NCBI RefSeq assembly: GCF_000522985.1
Contig: NZ_CP007130.1
Location: 682,001-746,000, forward strand
DNA: 64,000 nt
Direction of reading: 5' to 3'
From: Gemmatirosa kalamazoonensis
GTDB lineage: Bacteria > Gemmatimonadota > Gemmatimonadetes > Gemmatimonadales > Gemmatimonadaceae
Numbering within the stretch: the stretch's first letter is position 1; each line of letters opens with the position of its first letter. Of the stretch, positions 54,832-63,310 are shown piece by piece. The notes beneath the pieces were generated by a model, which made no database searches, had not been told where the DNA came from, and worked only from the letters and a program-made list of their open reading frames with translations. The position numbers were made by a program, and so were the translations under genes.

Positions 54832-55044
54832 ACCACGGAGGACACGGAGCACACAGAGCACACCAACGAAAGGTTCTCCTCCGTGCCCTCCGTGTCCTCC
54901 GTGGTTCGAGAGAACTTGACGTTCTCCGACAGGTTCGAGGTGCCGGACGAGTACGACCGGGGATCCAACGGCGATGAAAGGGATCTCGAGATCTCTTCGA
55001 TCGCACTTGGATCCCCAGGGTACTCGCCTGTCACCTCCCCGCGC
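54829..55044. repeat. Composite palindrome with conserved 110-base hairpin core, copy C
   Basis: A cggaggacac/gtgtcctccg tandem palindrome (54829-54908) is followed by the core (54932-55040): ggttcgaggtgccggacgag, ggatcc, gatctcgagatc, cttggatccccag, tcacctccc. Here the core lies after, not inside, the tandem palindrome. It separates convergent genes. Confidence 0.9.
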
Positions 55045-55050
55045 TCACGA

Positions 55051-57714
55051 CTAATCGACCCGCAGCGCCGCCACCGGGTCCACGCGGCTCGCGCGCCACG
55101 CCGGCATCCACGCCGAGCCCACGGCCACCGCGACGAGCGTCGTCGCGACGGCCGCGAGCAGCATGACGTCGGTGGACTCCACGCCCGCGAGCGCGGAGGC
55201 GAGCACGCGACCCGCGGCGATCGCGCCCGGCACGCCGACGAGCAGACCGACGCCGGCGAGCCCGAGCCCCTCGCCGACGACGGCCCGCACGACCTCGCGA
55301 CGCTGCGCGCCGAGGGCGAGCCGCACGCCGATCTCCGCGCTGCGCTGCGCGACCGTGTACGACAGCACGCCGTAGATGCCGACCGCCGAGAGCAGCAGCG
55401 CCGCGCCGGCGAACAGCGTGAGCAGCAGCGCGTTGAACCGCGGCTCGGCCGACGCCTCGCTCACCAGGTCGCGCATCGGGCGGAGCGGCTCCACCGGCAG
55501 CTGCGCGTCCACCGACCACACCGCGCGGCGCACCGCGTTGCCTAACGATCCGACCGACGTGCCGGGCGCGTGGCGCACGACGAGCCACATCTCCTGGAAC
55601 GGGAACTGGGCGTGCGAGAAGTACAGCGTCGGCTGCGGCGGGCCGCCGGGGCCCGTCACCGGCTCGTCGGCCACCTCGCCGACGATGGTGAACGTCGTCG
55701 GCTGCCCCTTCCACCACGACTGGCCGCGGTCGATCGCGCGGCCGATCGGGTTCGCGTCGCCGAAGTGGCGGTGCGCGAACGCGCGGTTCACGACGATGAC
55801 GCCCGGCGCGTTCATGGCGTCGGTCGCGGCGACGTCGCGGCCTCGGAGGAGCTGGAGCCCCACGGTCGAGAAGTACCCCGGTGCCACCGGACGCACGATC
55901 GCCTCCGGCTCCGACCCGGGCGTCGGCGCCGGCTGGCCGACGACGCGGTAGCTCGACGTCCACCCCTGATCGAGCGGGTGCCCATAGCCTAACGACACGC
56001 TGCGCACGCCGGGCAGCGCCGCGACCGCATCGCGCATGCGGTCGAGGGCGATGACCGCGTCCGTGGCGCCGTAGCGCGTCTCGGGGAGCGAGAGATGCAC
56101 GAGCGCGAGATCGTCGGGCTGGAAGCGGAGGTCGGCGTGGGTGAGGCGCCACAGCCCCTGCATGAGCAGCCCGGCGCCGCTCACCAGCACCGTGGCGAGC
56201 GCGATCTCGCCGGCGACGAGCAGCCGGCGGAGTCGCCGCCGCGCGCGGTTCGCCGTCGCGCCGCGCGCGTCGCGCAGCACGCCCGCGCCGCCGCCGCGCT
56301 GCAGCACCGCCGGCAGCGCGCCGAACGCGAGCCCCGTCGCCGCCGACACGCCCAACAGGAAGAGCAGCACGCGTCCGTCGAGCGTCACCTCGTCGGCGCG
56401 CGGGATGGAGCGCGGCGCGAACAGCAGCAGCGCGCGCATCCCCGCCCACGCCACGGCGACACCGGCCACCGCGCCGCCCGTGGTGAGCAGGAAGCTCTCC
56501 GTCATCCACTGCCGCAGCAGGTGCCCGCGTCCGGCGCCTAACGCCGAGCGCACCGCCATCTCGCGCTCGCGCGCCGCGGCGCGGGCGAGCAGCAGCCCCG
56601 CCAGGTTCGCGCAGCCGACGACGAGCACGAGCGCGACGGCGGCGAGGAGCACGAGCAGCGCGGGGCGCACCGGCGCGACGATCTGGTCCTGCAGCGGCGC
56701 GACGCGCGCGCCGCGCTTCGTGTTCGACTCCGGGTACTGCACCTCGAGCGCGCGCGCGATCGCGCTCGCCTCCGCCTGCGCCCGCGCGAGTGGCACGCCG
56801 GCGCGCAGCCGACCGAGCACGGTGAGGCGGTGCGCGCCGCGCTGCGCGTCGAGCGGCCCGGGGACGAGCGGCCGCCACAGCGCGAAGTCGCGCGCCACGG
56901 GGTCGGGGGGCATGACGCCGATCACCGTCACCGGATGCCCGTCGAGCGTGATCGTGCGGCCGACGATGCGCGGGTCGGCGCCGAAGCGCGTGCGCCACAG
57001 CGCGTCGGAGAGCACCGCCACCTCGGGCGCGCCCGGCCGCTCGTCGTCCGCGCTCACGCCGCGGCCGCGCGCCGCCGCGATGCCCAGCGCGCGGAAGAAG
57101 TCCGCCGTCACGTAGCCGACGTCGAGCTTCGCCGGCTCGGCGTCGCGCGCGGTGAGCGTCGTCTGCCACGGCCACAGCGCGCCGAGCGCGGCGAACGCGT
57201 GCGCGCGGGCGTGCAGGTCGCGGAAGTCGGGGTACGACGTCGACGGGCCGACCTTCTCCGCGTTGCCGTCGGTGGGGATGCCTTCCAGACGCACCACGCG
57301 CTCCGGCTCGGGGAGGGCGAGCGGCCGCAGGAGCACGCCGTTGACGACGCTGAAGATCGCCGTCGTGGCGCCGATGCCCAACGCGAGCGTGAGCACGGCG
57401 ACGAGCGTGAAGCCGGGGCGACGGCGCAGCGCGCGCAGCGCGTACCTGGCGTCGAGGGGGAGCATGGCGGGCATCCCGTCGTGGGCGCGCAGCCACAGGG
57501 CGTCGGTCGACGCGCCGAGGCTGCGCAGGAGGAGTCGGAGCGCGGCCGGCCAGGCCGGCGCGCCGCGGCGGTCGGCGTCGCGACGTGCGTCGCGCCACGC
57601 CCACGCGAGCTCGCCCTCCCACTCGGCCACCCACTCCTCGCGCCGCGGTCGCGGGACGACGGGGGCGAGCGCGCGGACGACGGCGAGGCCGGGGGGCGAC
57701 CCAGGGGCGGTCAT
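55051..57714 (-). CDS. ADOP-type ABC permease (MacB/FtsX superfamily) 1
   Basis: 887 residues. A cytoplasmic N-terminal part (about 1-75) precedes the first helix (RRRPGFTLVAVLTLALGIGATTAIFSVVNGVLL). Then comes a periplasmic MacB-like domain, a three-helix FtsX domain (LLVLLAAVALVLVVGCANLAGLLLARAAARERE), a second periplasmic domain and a final FtsX domain (LLTLFAGAALLLSAVGIYGVLSY). This doubled FtsX layout is that of acidobacterial-type orphan permeases. No ATPase gene is adjacent. Preceded by its PadR gene with a 4-base overlap. Confidence 0.93.
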   Translation of the reverse strand: MTAPGSPPGLAVVRALAPVVPRPRREEWVAEWEGELAWAWRDARRDADRRGAPAWPAALRLLLRSLGASTDALWLRAHDGMPAMLPLDARYALRALRRRPGFTLVAVLTLALGIGATTAIFSVVNGVLLRPLALPEPERVVRLEGIPTDGNAEKVGPSTSYPDFRDLHARAHAFAALGALWPWQTTLTARDAEPAKLDVGYVTADFFRALGIAAARGRGVSADDERPGAPEVAVLSDALWRTRFGADPRIVGRTITLDGHPVTVIGVMPPDPVARDFALWRPLVPGPLDAQRGAHRLTVLGRLRAGVPLARAQAEASAIARALEVQYPESNTKRGARVAPLQDQIVAPVRPALLVLLAAVALVLVVGCANLAGLLLARAAAREREMAVRSALGAGRGHLLRQWMTESFLLTTGGAVAGVAVAWAGMRALLLFAPRSIPRADEVTLDGRVLLFLLGVSAATGLAFGALPAVLQRGGGAGVLRDARGATANRARRRLRRLLVAGEIALATVLVSGAGLLMQGLWRLTHADLRFQPDDLALVHLSLPETRYGATDAVIALDRMRDAVAALPGVRSVSLGYGHPLDQGWTSSYRVVGQPAPTPGSEPEAIVRPVAPGYFSTVGLQLLRGRDVAATDAMNAPGVIVVNRAFAHRHFGDANPIGRAIDRGQSWWKGQPTTFTIVGEVADEPVTGPGGPPQPTLYFSHAQFPFQEMWLVVRHAPGTSVGSLGNAVRRAVWSVDAQLPVEPLRPMRDLVSEASAEPRFNALLLTLFAGAALLLSAVGIYGVLSYTVAQRSAEIGVRLALGAQRREVVRAVVGEGLGLAGVGLLVGVPGAIAAGRVLASALAGVESTDVMLLAAVATTLVAVAVGSAWMPAWRASRVDPVAALRVD

Positions 57715-58040
57715 GCCGGCTCGGGGCCGAGGCCGCGCGCGGCACCGGGCACGGGGACCGCGGCGGCGTCGGGATGCCGCGCGAGCGCCTCGCGCAGCGC
57801 CTCGGCGCCGGCGCCGGTGAGCTGGTAGTAGCGGCGCGGCGGGCGTCCCTCGTCGCGCGCGATCTGCACCGCCTCCCACCGCGACTTCACGAGCCCTGCC
57901 GACTCCAGCCGGCGGAGGATCGGGTACACCGTGCCGCTCGGCAGCCCGGTGGCGTCGAGCAGGTCGAAGCCGTGGCGGAGGCCGCGGGCGAGGGCGACGA
58001 GGACGAGCGCGGTGTGGCGCGTGAGGCGGACGCTGGGCAT
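57711..58040 (-). CDS. PadR-family transcriptional regulator
   Basis: 109 residues. Winged HTH: HTALVLVALARGLRHGFDLLDATGLPSGTVYPILRRLESAGLVKSRW, wing REDEGRPPRRYYQLT-like segment, and a short C-terminal helix. PadR genes commonly precede ADOP permeases. It overlaps the permease start by 4 bases. The 139-base gap to the divergent permease 2 contains ctatgtag, a possible site. Confidence 0.92.
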   Translation of the reverse strand: MPSVRLTRHTALVLVALARGLRHGFDLLDATGLPSGTVYPILRRLESAGLVKSRWEAVQIARDEGRPPRRYYQLTGAGAEALREALARHPDAAAVPVPGAARGLGPEPA

Positions 58041-58179
58041 GCGGGGTGGGCGGGTTGTGCTACCTATGTAGAGTTTCGGCCCTCCCGTCAACCCGGCCGG
58101 TGACGAACGGCGGTCGGGCGCCGCGTTAGGCGCGTGTCGGTTCTTGCGGCGCTCTGCCGCGACGTGCACTGTCGGCCCC

Positions 58180-60648
58180 ATGCTCCAGACCCTCGCGCGC
58201 GACCTGCGCTTCGCCGGCCGGATGCTTCGCAAGACGCCGGTCTTCACCGCCATCGCGGTGCTCGTCATCGCGTTAGGCACCGGTGCGGTGACGACGATCT
58301 TCAGCGTGGCGAACGCGGTCGCGCTGCGCCCACTCCCCGGCGTGTCGAACGCCGACGCGGTCGTCGAGGTGCACCGCGCGCTCCCCGACGGGACCGGCGA
58401 CAACTGGGTGTCGTATCCGCTGTACCGGTTCCTCCGCGACGGCGCCGCGACGCGTCCGATGGCCGACCTCGCCGCCTGGTCGTTCATGCCGCTCACGATC
58501 GACGCCGGCGAGGAGAGCGTCGCCGCGCAGGGCGCCATCGTCACGGGCAACTACTTCGGAGCGCTGGGCGTGCGGCCGGCGCTCGGACGCTTCTTCACGC
58601 CGGACGAGGACGGCGCGCCCGGCGCGCACCCCGTCGTCGTGATCTCGCACGGCTTTTGGACGACGCGGCTCGGCGCCGATCCGCGGGTGATCGGCCGCAC
58701 CGTGCGCGTGAACGGGTACGCGTTCACGGTCGTCGGCGTCGCGCCGCCGAGGTTCGGCGGGGTCTTCGCGCTCATGCGCACGGACGCGTGGGTGCCGATG
58801 GCCGCCCTGCCGCTGCTCTCGCCGGGCAACGACCTCCTCACCAACCCCCGTCCCGGGTGGCTCCAGACGTTCGCGCTCGTCCGCAGCGGCGTCGATCGGA
58901 GCGTGGTCCAGCGCGAGCTCTCGCGCCTCGTGGCGCAGTACGCCGCGGAGGGGAACGGGCCGGCCGACGACCGACGCTACACGACCGTGCGCCTCGCGTC
59001 GCTCTCGGGCCTGCCGTACGACATGCACGGCCGGGTCCTGGGATTCATGGCGCTGCTGCTCGGCGCGTCGGGACTCGTGCTGCTCATCGCCAGCATCAAC
59101 GTCGCGGCGATGCTGCTGGCCCGCGCCGTCGCCCGCCGGCGCGAGACCGCCGTGCGCCTGGCGTTAGGCGCGACGCGCGGCCGCCTCGTTCGACAGCTGC
59201 TCACCGAGAGCCTGCTGCTTTACGTCGTCGGCGCCGCCGGCGGCGTGCTGATCGCGCTGTACGCGACGCGCCTGCTCGCGCGCCTCCCGCTCTCGGTGAG
59301 CCTGCCGCTGGCCCCCGACTTCGCGCCGGACGCGCGCGTGCTCGCGTTCGCGCTCGTCCTGTCGCTCGTCACCGGCGTCGCGTTCGGCCTCGCGCCGGCG
59401 CTGCAGTCGGCGCGCGTCGGCGTCAGCGGGCGGCTGCGCGACGATACGGCCGGCGCGGGCTCGCGGCGCTCCACCGTCCAGAGCCTGCTCATCGCCGGCC
59501 AGATGTCGGTGTCGTTCCTGCTGCTGGTCGCGGCAGGGCTGTTCCTGCGGGCGCTCGATCGTGGGCGTCACGTCGATCTCGGGTTCGACACGTCGAACGT
59601 CGCCGTCGCCGGGTTCGACCTCGGCATGCACGAATACGACGACGCGAAGGGGCGACTCCTCCTCCACGCGTTGAAGGACCGGATCGCGCAGTCGCCGCGC
59701 GTGGTCGCCGTCTCGTACGCGCGCAATCTCCCACTCAGCGGCGGCAACAGCGTGGATCTGCGAATCGACGGCTCGCCCGTGCCGCCGGCGAACGCGGACG
59801 GAACGCCGGTGCGCTTCGAGGAGGTCGACGCGGGATACTTCGAGACCCTGCAGATGCCGATCGTGGAGGGGCGCGGTTTCATCGCCGCCGACGACGAGCG
59901 CGCGGCGCGGGTGGCCGTGGTGAATCAGGCCTTCGTCCGCCGGTTCTGGCCGGCCGGCGGGAGCGCGATCGGGCGCACGTTCCGTCGCGGCAGTGAAGCG
60001 GTCACCATCGTCGGCGTCGCGCGCGACGCGAAGTACTGGTCGCTCGGCGAGGAGCTCCGGCCGTTCGCCTACTTCGCGATCGGGCAGGCCGCGGCGAGAC
60101 GTCGCGCCGACCACGCCGAGCTCCTCGTGCGGACGAGCGGCGATGCGGCGCGCCTCGCACCGGCGATCCGCGCCGCCGTGCGGGAGCTCGACCCCGCGCT
60201 CCCCGCGCCGGCGGTGACGACGTTGAGCGCCGAGACCAGCGGCGTGCTTCTCCCGCAGCGAGTCGGCGCGCTCGTCACGGCGGTGATGGGCGCCGTCGGC
60301 CTGCTCCTCGCCGCCGTCGGGCTGTACGGCATCGTCGCCTACCTCGTCGGCCAGCGCGCGCGCGAGATCGGCGTGCGGATGGCGTTAGGCGCCGGCCGCC
60401 GCGACGTGCTGCGGCTCGTCACCGGCGACGGGATGCGGCCGGTGGCCGTCGGCCTGGGCATCGGGCTCCTGCTCGCGGTGGGCACCACGCGGCTCCTGAT
60501 GTCGTTCCTGCTCGGCGTGAGCCCGCTCGACGTCGTCACGTTCGCCGGCGGCGCCGCGATCCTGATCGCGGTGGCGCTGGCGGCGAGCTGGCTGCCGGCG
60601 CGTCGCGCGGCGGCGACGGATCCGGTGCGGGCGCTGCGTGCGGAGTGA
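58180..60648 (+). CDS. ADOP-type ABC permease (MacB/FtsX superfamily) 2
   Basis: 822 residues. Same two-FtsX layout as the previous permease: first helix RKTPVFTAIAVLVIALGTGAVTTIFSVANAV, FtsX cores LLLGASGLVLLIASINVAAMLLARAVARRRE and VTAVMGAVGLLLAAVGLYGIVAYLVGQ, terminal WLPARRAAATDPVRALRAE. Divergent from PadR and permease 1. No ATPase gene nearby. The usual substrates (antibiotics, peptides) are unknown here. Four heptamers lie in or just before this gene. Confidence 0.93.
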   Translation: MLQTLARDLRFAGRMLRKTPVFTAIAVLVIALGTGAVTTIFSVANAVALRPLPGVSNADAVVEVHRALPDGTGDNWVSYPLYRFLRDGAATRPMADLAAWSFMPLTIDAGEESVAAQGAIVTGNYFGALGVRPALGRFFTPDEDGAPGAHPVVVISHGFWTTRLGADPRVIGRTVRVNGYAFTVVGVAPPRFGGVFALMRTDAWVPMAALPLLSPGNDLLTNPRPGWLQTFALVRSGVDRSVVQRELSRLVAQYAAEGNGPADDRRYTTVRLASLSGLPYDMHGRVLGFMALLLGASGLVLLIASINVAAMLLARAVARRRETAVRLALGATRGRLVRQLLTESLLLYVVGAAGGVLIALYATRLLARLPLSVSLPLAPDFAPDARVLAFALVLSLVTGVAFGLAPALQSARVGVSGRLRDDTAGAGSRRSTVQSLLIAGQMSVSFLLLVAAGLFLRALDRGRHVDLGFDTSNVAVAGFDLGMHEYDDAKGRLLLHALKDRIAQSPRVVAVSYARNLPLSGGNSVDLRIDGSPVPPANADGTPVRFEEVDAGYFETLQMPIVEGRGFIAADDERAARVAVVNQAFVRRFWPAGGSAIGRTFRRGSEAVTIVGVARDAKYWSLGEELRPFAYFAIGQAAARRRADHAELLVRTSGDAARLAPAIRAAVRELDPALPAPAVTTLSAETSGVLLPQRVGALVTAVMGAVGLLLAAVGLYGIVAYLVGQRAREIGVRMALGAGRRDVLRLVTGDGMRPVAVGLGIGLLLAVGTTRLLMSFLLGVSPLDVVTFAGGAAILIAVALAASWLPARRAAATDPVRALRAE

Positions 60649-60665
60649 GGTGCGAGCGTGCGCGG

Positions 60666-61055
60666 CTACGGCTGGCGCACGGGAAGCACCGACAGCATGC
60701 GCAGGTCGGCGGGGAGCCGCACCGCCACGCTCTCGCCCTCGCGCAGCGGCACCGGCCCCGACGTCGGCGTGATGCGCGGCCGCGCGAAGATGCGCGCCGA
60801 GAACGTCACCGTGCCGTCGCCGCCGAGCGCGGTCGCGGGCACCCGGAGCTGCGCGGTGCGTCCCGCCTCCACCGTGCCGATGCGGATCGCGCCGCCGCTC
60901 GACCGCACCGCGTAGACCTCGGCCAGGTCCGCCGAGTCGTTCGTGAAGACGACCGTCGCCGGCGGCGTGGTGCTGTGGTGCGTCGGCCCGCACGCCATGA
61001 GGACGAGCGTCGCGGTGAGGAAGCGGGCGCGGAGTCTGTTAGGCATCGTGGTCAT
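60666..61055 (-). CDS. Small lipoprotein of unknown function
   Basis: 129 residues, lipobox LMAC about residue 22 after MTTMPNRLRARFLTATLV. The mature part is a small beta domain (TVVFTNDSADLAEVYAVRSS... IGTVEAGRTAQLRVPA). No family recognised. An alternative start is ATG 61046. Divergent from the TPP enzyme genes. Confidence 0.78.
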   Translation of the reverse strand: MTTMPNRLRARFLTATLVLMACGPTHHSTTPPATVVFTNDSADLAEVYAVRSSGGAIRIGTVEAGRTAQLRVPATALGGDGTVTFSARIFARPRITPTSGPVPLREGESVAVRLPADLRMLSVLPVRQP

Positions 61056-61109
61056 GTCCGGGAAGGCACCGACGCTTGCCGCGGCGTGCGCGGGGCGCGA
61101 GCGTTCGGC

Positions 61110-61598
61110 ATGTTCACCGGCGAGCAGATCGCGTCCCTCCTCACCGACGTCGGGGTCACCCACGTCGTCACGGTCCCCGACAGCACGCTCGGCACCTGGT
61201 ACGCGGCGATCGAGCGCACCTCCAAGCTGACGCTCGTACGCGTCTGCCGCGAGGGGGAGGCGTGGGGCGTCGCGGGCGGCCTCTACCTCGGCGGCGCGAC
61301 GCCGCTCGTCATGATCCAGTGCACCGGCCTGTTCGAGTCGGGCGACGCGTTGCGCAACGTGCTGCACGACTGGAAGCTGCCGGTGTTCGCGCTCATCGGC
61401 TATCGCAGCTACCTCGATCAGAGCACGCTCCCCGGCGATACGTGTCTCGTGTTCACGGAGCCGGTGCTCGACGCGTGGCGCATCGACTACCGCCTCGTCA
61501 CCGAGCCGTCGCAGCTCGACGCGATCCGCGCGCACTACCTCGCGTGTCGCGAGGCGCGCCGCCCGGGCGCCGCAGTGATCGCGGAGGGCAAGGCGTGA
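61110..61598 (+). CDS. Sulfopyruvate/phosphonopyruvate decarboxylase-like, alpha (Pyr) subunit
   Basis: 162 residues: the N-terminal pyrimidine-binding half of a ThDP enzyme (FTGEQIASLLTDVGVTHVVTVPDS, CREGEAWGVAGGLYLGGATPLVMIQCTGLFESGDAL). The Glu in CREGEA is the expected ThDP-activating acid. It resembles ComD-type sulfopyruvate decarboxylase alpha. The beta half overlaps by 4 bases (GTGA). Confidence 0.85.
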   Translation: MFTGEQIASLLTDVGVTHVVTVPDSTLGTWYAAIERTSKLTLVRVCREGEAWGVAGGLYLGGATPLVMIQCTGLFESGDALRNVLHDWKLPVFALIGYRSYLDQSTLPGDTCLVFTEPVLDAWRIDYRLVTEPSQLDAIRAHYLACREARRPGAAVIAEGKA

Positions 61599-62164
61599 TC
61601 GCGCTCCGTGAGGCGCTCGCCGCGCTCCGCGACCGGCGCGGCGACGACGACGTGGTGGTGACCACGATGGCCGCGGCGCGCGAGTGGATGGCGCTCGGCG
61701 CGCACCCGCTCGACCTCGTGCTCGTGCCGTCGAGCATGGGGCAGGCGACGACGTTCGCGCTCGGCATCGCGCTCGCGCAGCCGCACCGCCGCGTGATCGT
61801 GTGCAACGGCGACGGGTCGATGCTGATGAACCTCGGCTCGCTCGTCACGATCGCCGAGGCGGCGCCCGCGAACCTCGTGGTGCTGCTGTTCGACAACGGC
61901 GTGTACGAGGTGACCGGCGCGCAGCCCACGCCGGGCGCGGGGCGCGTGGACTACGCGGCGCTGGCGCGCGCGTGCGGCCTCGGCGCGACGCACCGGTTCG
62001 GCGATCTCGCCGCGTGGACGACGGCGCTGCCCGAACTGTTAGGCGCGCGCGGGCCGACGTTCGCGGTGGTCGACACGGTGCCGGAGCCGGGCCGCCCGGG
62101 CCCGCGCTCGCCGGGGCCGGCGGGGGAGCGTGGGGAGCGGCTGCGCGAGGCGCTCGCGCGGTGA
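61595..62164 (+). CDS. Sulfopyruvate/phosphonopyruvate decarboxylase-like, beta (PP) subunit
   Basis: 189 residues: the diphosphate-binding half of a ThDP enzyme. The metal/ThDP motif NGDGSMLMNLGSLVTIAEAAPANLVVLLFDN has the GDG...N pattern. With the preceding gene it forms one active site at the subunit interface, as in ComDE. Coenzyme M synthesis is not expected in this organism, so the substrate may be another 2-oxo acid such as phosphonopyruvate. The C-terminus is Gly/Pro/Arg-rich. Confidence 0.85.
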   Translation: MIALREALAALRDRRGDDDVVVTTMAAAREWMALGAHPLDLVLVPSSMGQATTFALGIALAQPHRRVIVCNGDGSMLMNLGSLVTIAEAAPANLVVLLFDNGVYEVTGAQPTPGAGRVDYAALARACGLGATHRFGDLAAWTTALPELLGARGPTFAVVDTVPEPGRPGPRSPGPAGERGERLREALAR

Positions 62165-62287
62165 AAGCGTCCGACGCCTCCTTTGTCCGGAAGTTGTCCT
62201 GTACAAAGCGTTGACAAAACGCCGCGCCCGTGCGAGCTTTCGGGTCGTGGAGCACGCGCTGTGGCACCACCTTCGTGGAGGCGCGGT
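62165..62287 (+). promoter_or_regulatory. Putative promoter region upstream of the small hypothetical gene
   Basis: A/T-richer 62178-62220 contains ttgtccggaagttgtcc and a TTGACA hexamer (62211-62216), a candidate -35; no clear -10 follows. tttgtcc/gacaaaa form a loose inverted pair. Confidence 0.3.
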
Positions 62288-62626
62288 ATGTCGACGCACC
62301 GAGCGCAGCGAGCCGTTGGATGGCGCGCGCTGGTCGAGCAGGAGAGCGAACGTGAGCGCGACGAGCTGCGCGCGTCGTCGCACGGCGGGCCCGAGACCGC
62401 TCCGGCGGTCGAGCGGACCGGGGACGACGCGGTCGTCGCCGTCGGCGCCATCGCGCCCGCCCCGTCGAGCGCCGGGGATGGCCGGGCGGAGCTGGCCCGC
62501 TGGGAGGATGAAGGCGGCCCCGTCGACCCGCGCCCGCCGGTACGTCCGGTCAACGCGGTCGTGCGCGACCTCGTCCGCGCGTGCCTGATTCCCCGCGTGG
62601 TCGTGCCATCGGGTCTTCTCCCGTAG
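62288..62626 (+). CDS. Small hypothetical protein
   Basis: 112 residues from an ATG preceded by ggagg (62275-62279). Begins MSTHRAQRAVGWRALVEQESERERDEL, charged and probably helical; the rest is Ala/Pro-rich low complexity. No family recognised. The ribosome site and start position favour a real gene, but codon context alone is weak. Confidence 0.55.
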   Translation: MSTHRAQRAVGWRALVEQESERERDELRASSHGGPETAPAVERTGDDAVVAVGAIAPAPSSAGDGRAELARWEDEGGPVDPRPPVRPVNAVVRDLVRACLIPRVVVPSGLLP

Positions 62627-62647
62627 CCGCGCGGGGGCGCGGCGGCG

Positions 62648-63049
62648 TCACCGATCGCGCAGTCGGACGGTGAGCGCCCGCATGCGGTCGTTGAGGCACG
62701 TGTTGGCCGCGACGTCGAAACGCTCCCGCACGAGCGGATCCGCGATCTCGCGGTCGGCCTCGAGGTCGGCCGCCACGCCGCGCGCGAGGCCTGCCCAGGC
62801 CGAGCGGTGGATCGGCCCGTCGGGCCAGCCGTTGTTGCGCGCGTCGATCCACCCGTCCCAGAACGTGAGCGCGACGCGCAGCCGGCCGATCCCCGGTCCG
62901 ACCGCGCGCGGGAAGCGGCGCGCCACGTCGTCGAAGCGCCGACCGATCGCGTCGAACAGGTCCGCGTCGTGCGCGGCGGCGTCGGCCCGCAGATGCGTGA
63001 CGAGCTGGTCGCGTGTCGCGTCGGCGGCGGTCGGGGCCTCGGCTCCCAC
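62648..63049 (-). CDS. Hypothetical protein
   Basis: 133 residues from a GTG. Mostly helical with charged and hydrophobic residues in register (QLVTHLRADAAAHDADLFDAIGRRFDDVARRF; LVRERFDVAANTCLNDRMRALTVRLR). No signal peptide or known motif. It lies between the small hypothetical genes and groEL. Confidence 0.65.
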   Translation of the reverse strand: MGAEAPTAADATRDQLVTHLRADAAAHDADLFDAIGRRFDDVARRFPRAVGPGIGRLRVALTFWDGWIDARNNGWPDGPIHRSAWAGLARGVAADLEADREIADPLVRERFDVAANTCLNDRMRALTVRLRDR

Positions 63050-63054
63050 GTCGG

Positions 63055-63237
63055 CTACGGCCGGTGGCCCTTCCGCGGGCCGTTAGGCGGCGCGGTCGCG
63101 TCGCCGGTGCGCGCGCGCTGGAGCTGCGCGTCGGCCGCCATGCGGCCCAAGACGTCCCGCGCGGCGTTCTTCTGGTCGCTGCGCTGCGGGTTCGACGCGT
63201 CGCGCGCCGCCTTCGGCTTCTTTCCGTTTCTGTCCAT
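63055..63237 (-). CDS. Small basic hypothetical protein
   Basis: 60 residues, strongly basic N-terminus (MDRNGKKPKAARDASNPQRSDQKNAARDVLGRM). Possibly a small nucleic-acid-binding or stress protein. Adjacent to groEL, on the same strand, 5 bases upstream of the preceding hypothetical gene. Confidence 0.55.
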   Translation of the reverse strand: MDRNGKKPKAARDASNPQRSDQKNAARDVLGRMAADAQLQRARTGDATAPPNGPRKGHRP

Positions 63238-63310
63238 GCGGTGCTCCAGCCGGTCGCGCCGGCGATGTGAGACGCGGCGCCGTCGTCGGGCCGCGGGTGC
63301 CTAACGAGCC

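Noticed and set aside
1311-55044. CRISPR-like direct repeats
   Set aside because: Repeat units are contiguous with no unique spacers, arranged as mirror arms, and there are no cas genes.
35672-55044. Insertion sequence ends
   Set aside because: No transposase, no target duplication that I could see, and the outer arms match the general repeat family rather than IS ends.
58040-58140. PadR operator at ctatgtag
   Set aside because: A single short palindrome-like word; too weak to list as a site.
2753-63305. GTTAGGC as a polar chromosome-segregation (KOPS) site
   Set aside because: Both orientations are mixed along the window (30 versus 23), with no clear polarity at this scale. A genome-scale skew test would be needed.
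2753-63305. TTA codons as bldA-type developmental control
   Set aside because: They occur in all sorts of genes as part of the heptamer and as often as non-TTA copies (CCT AAC), so the word, not the codon, seems to be selected.
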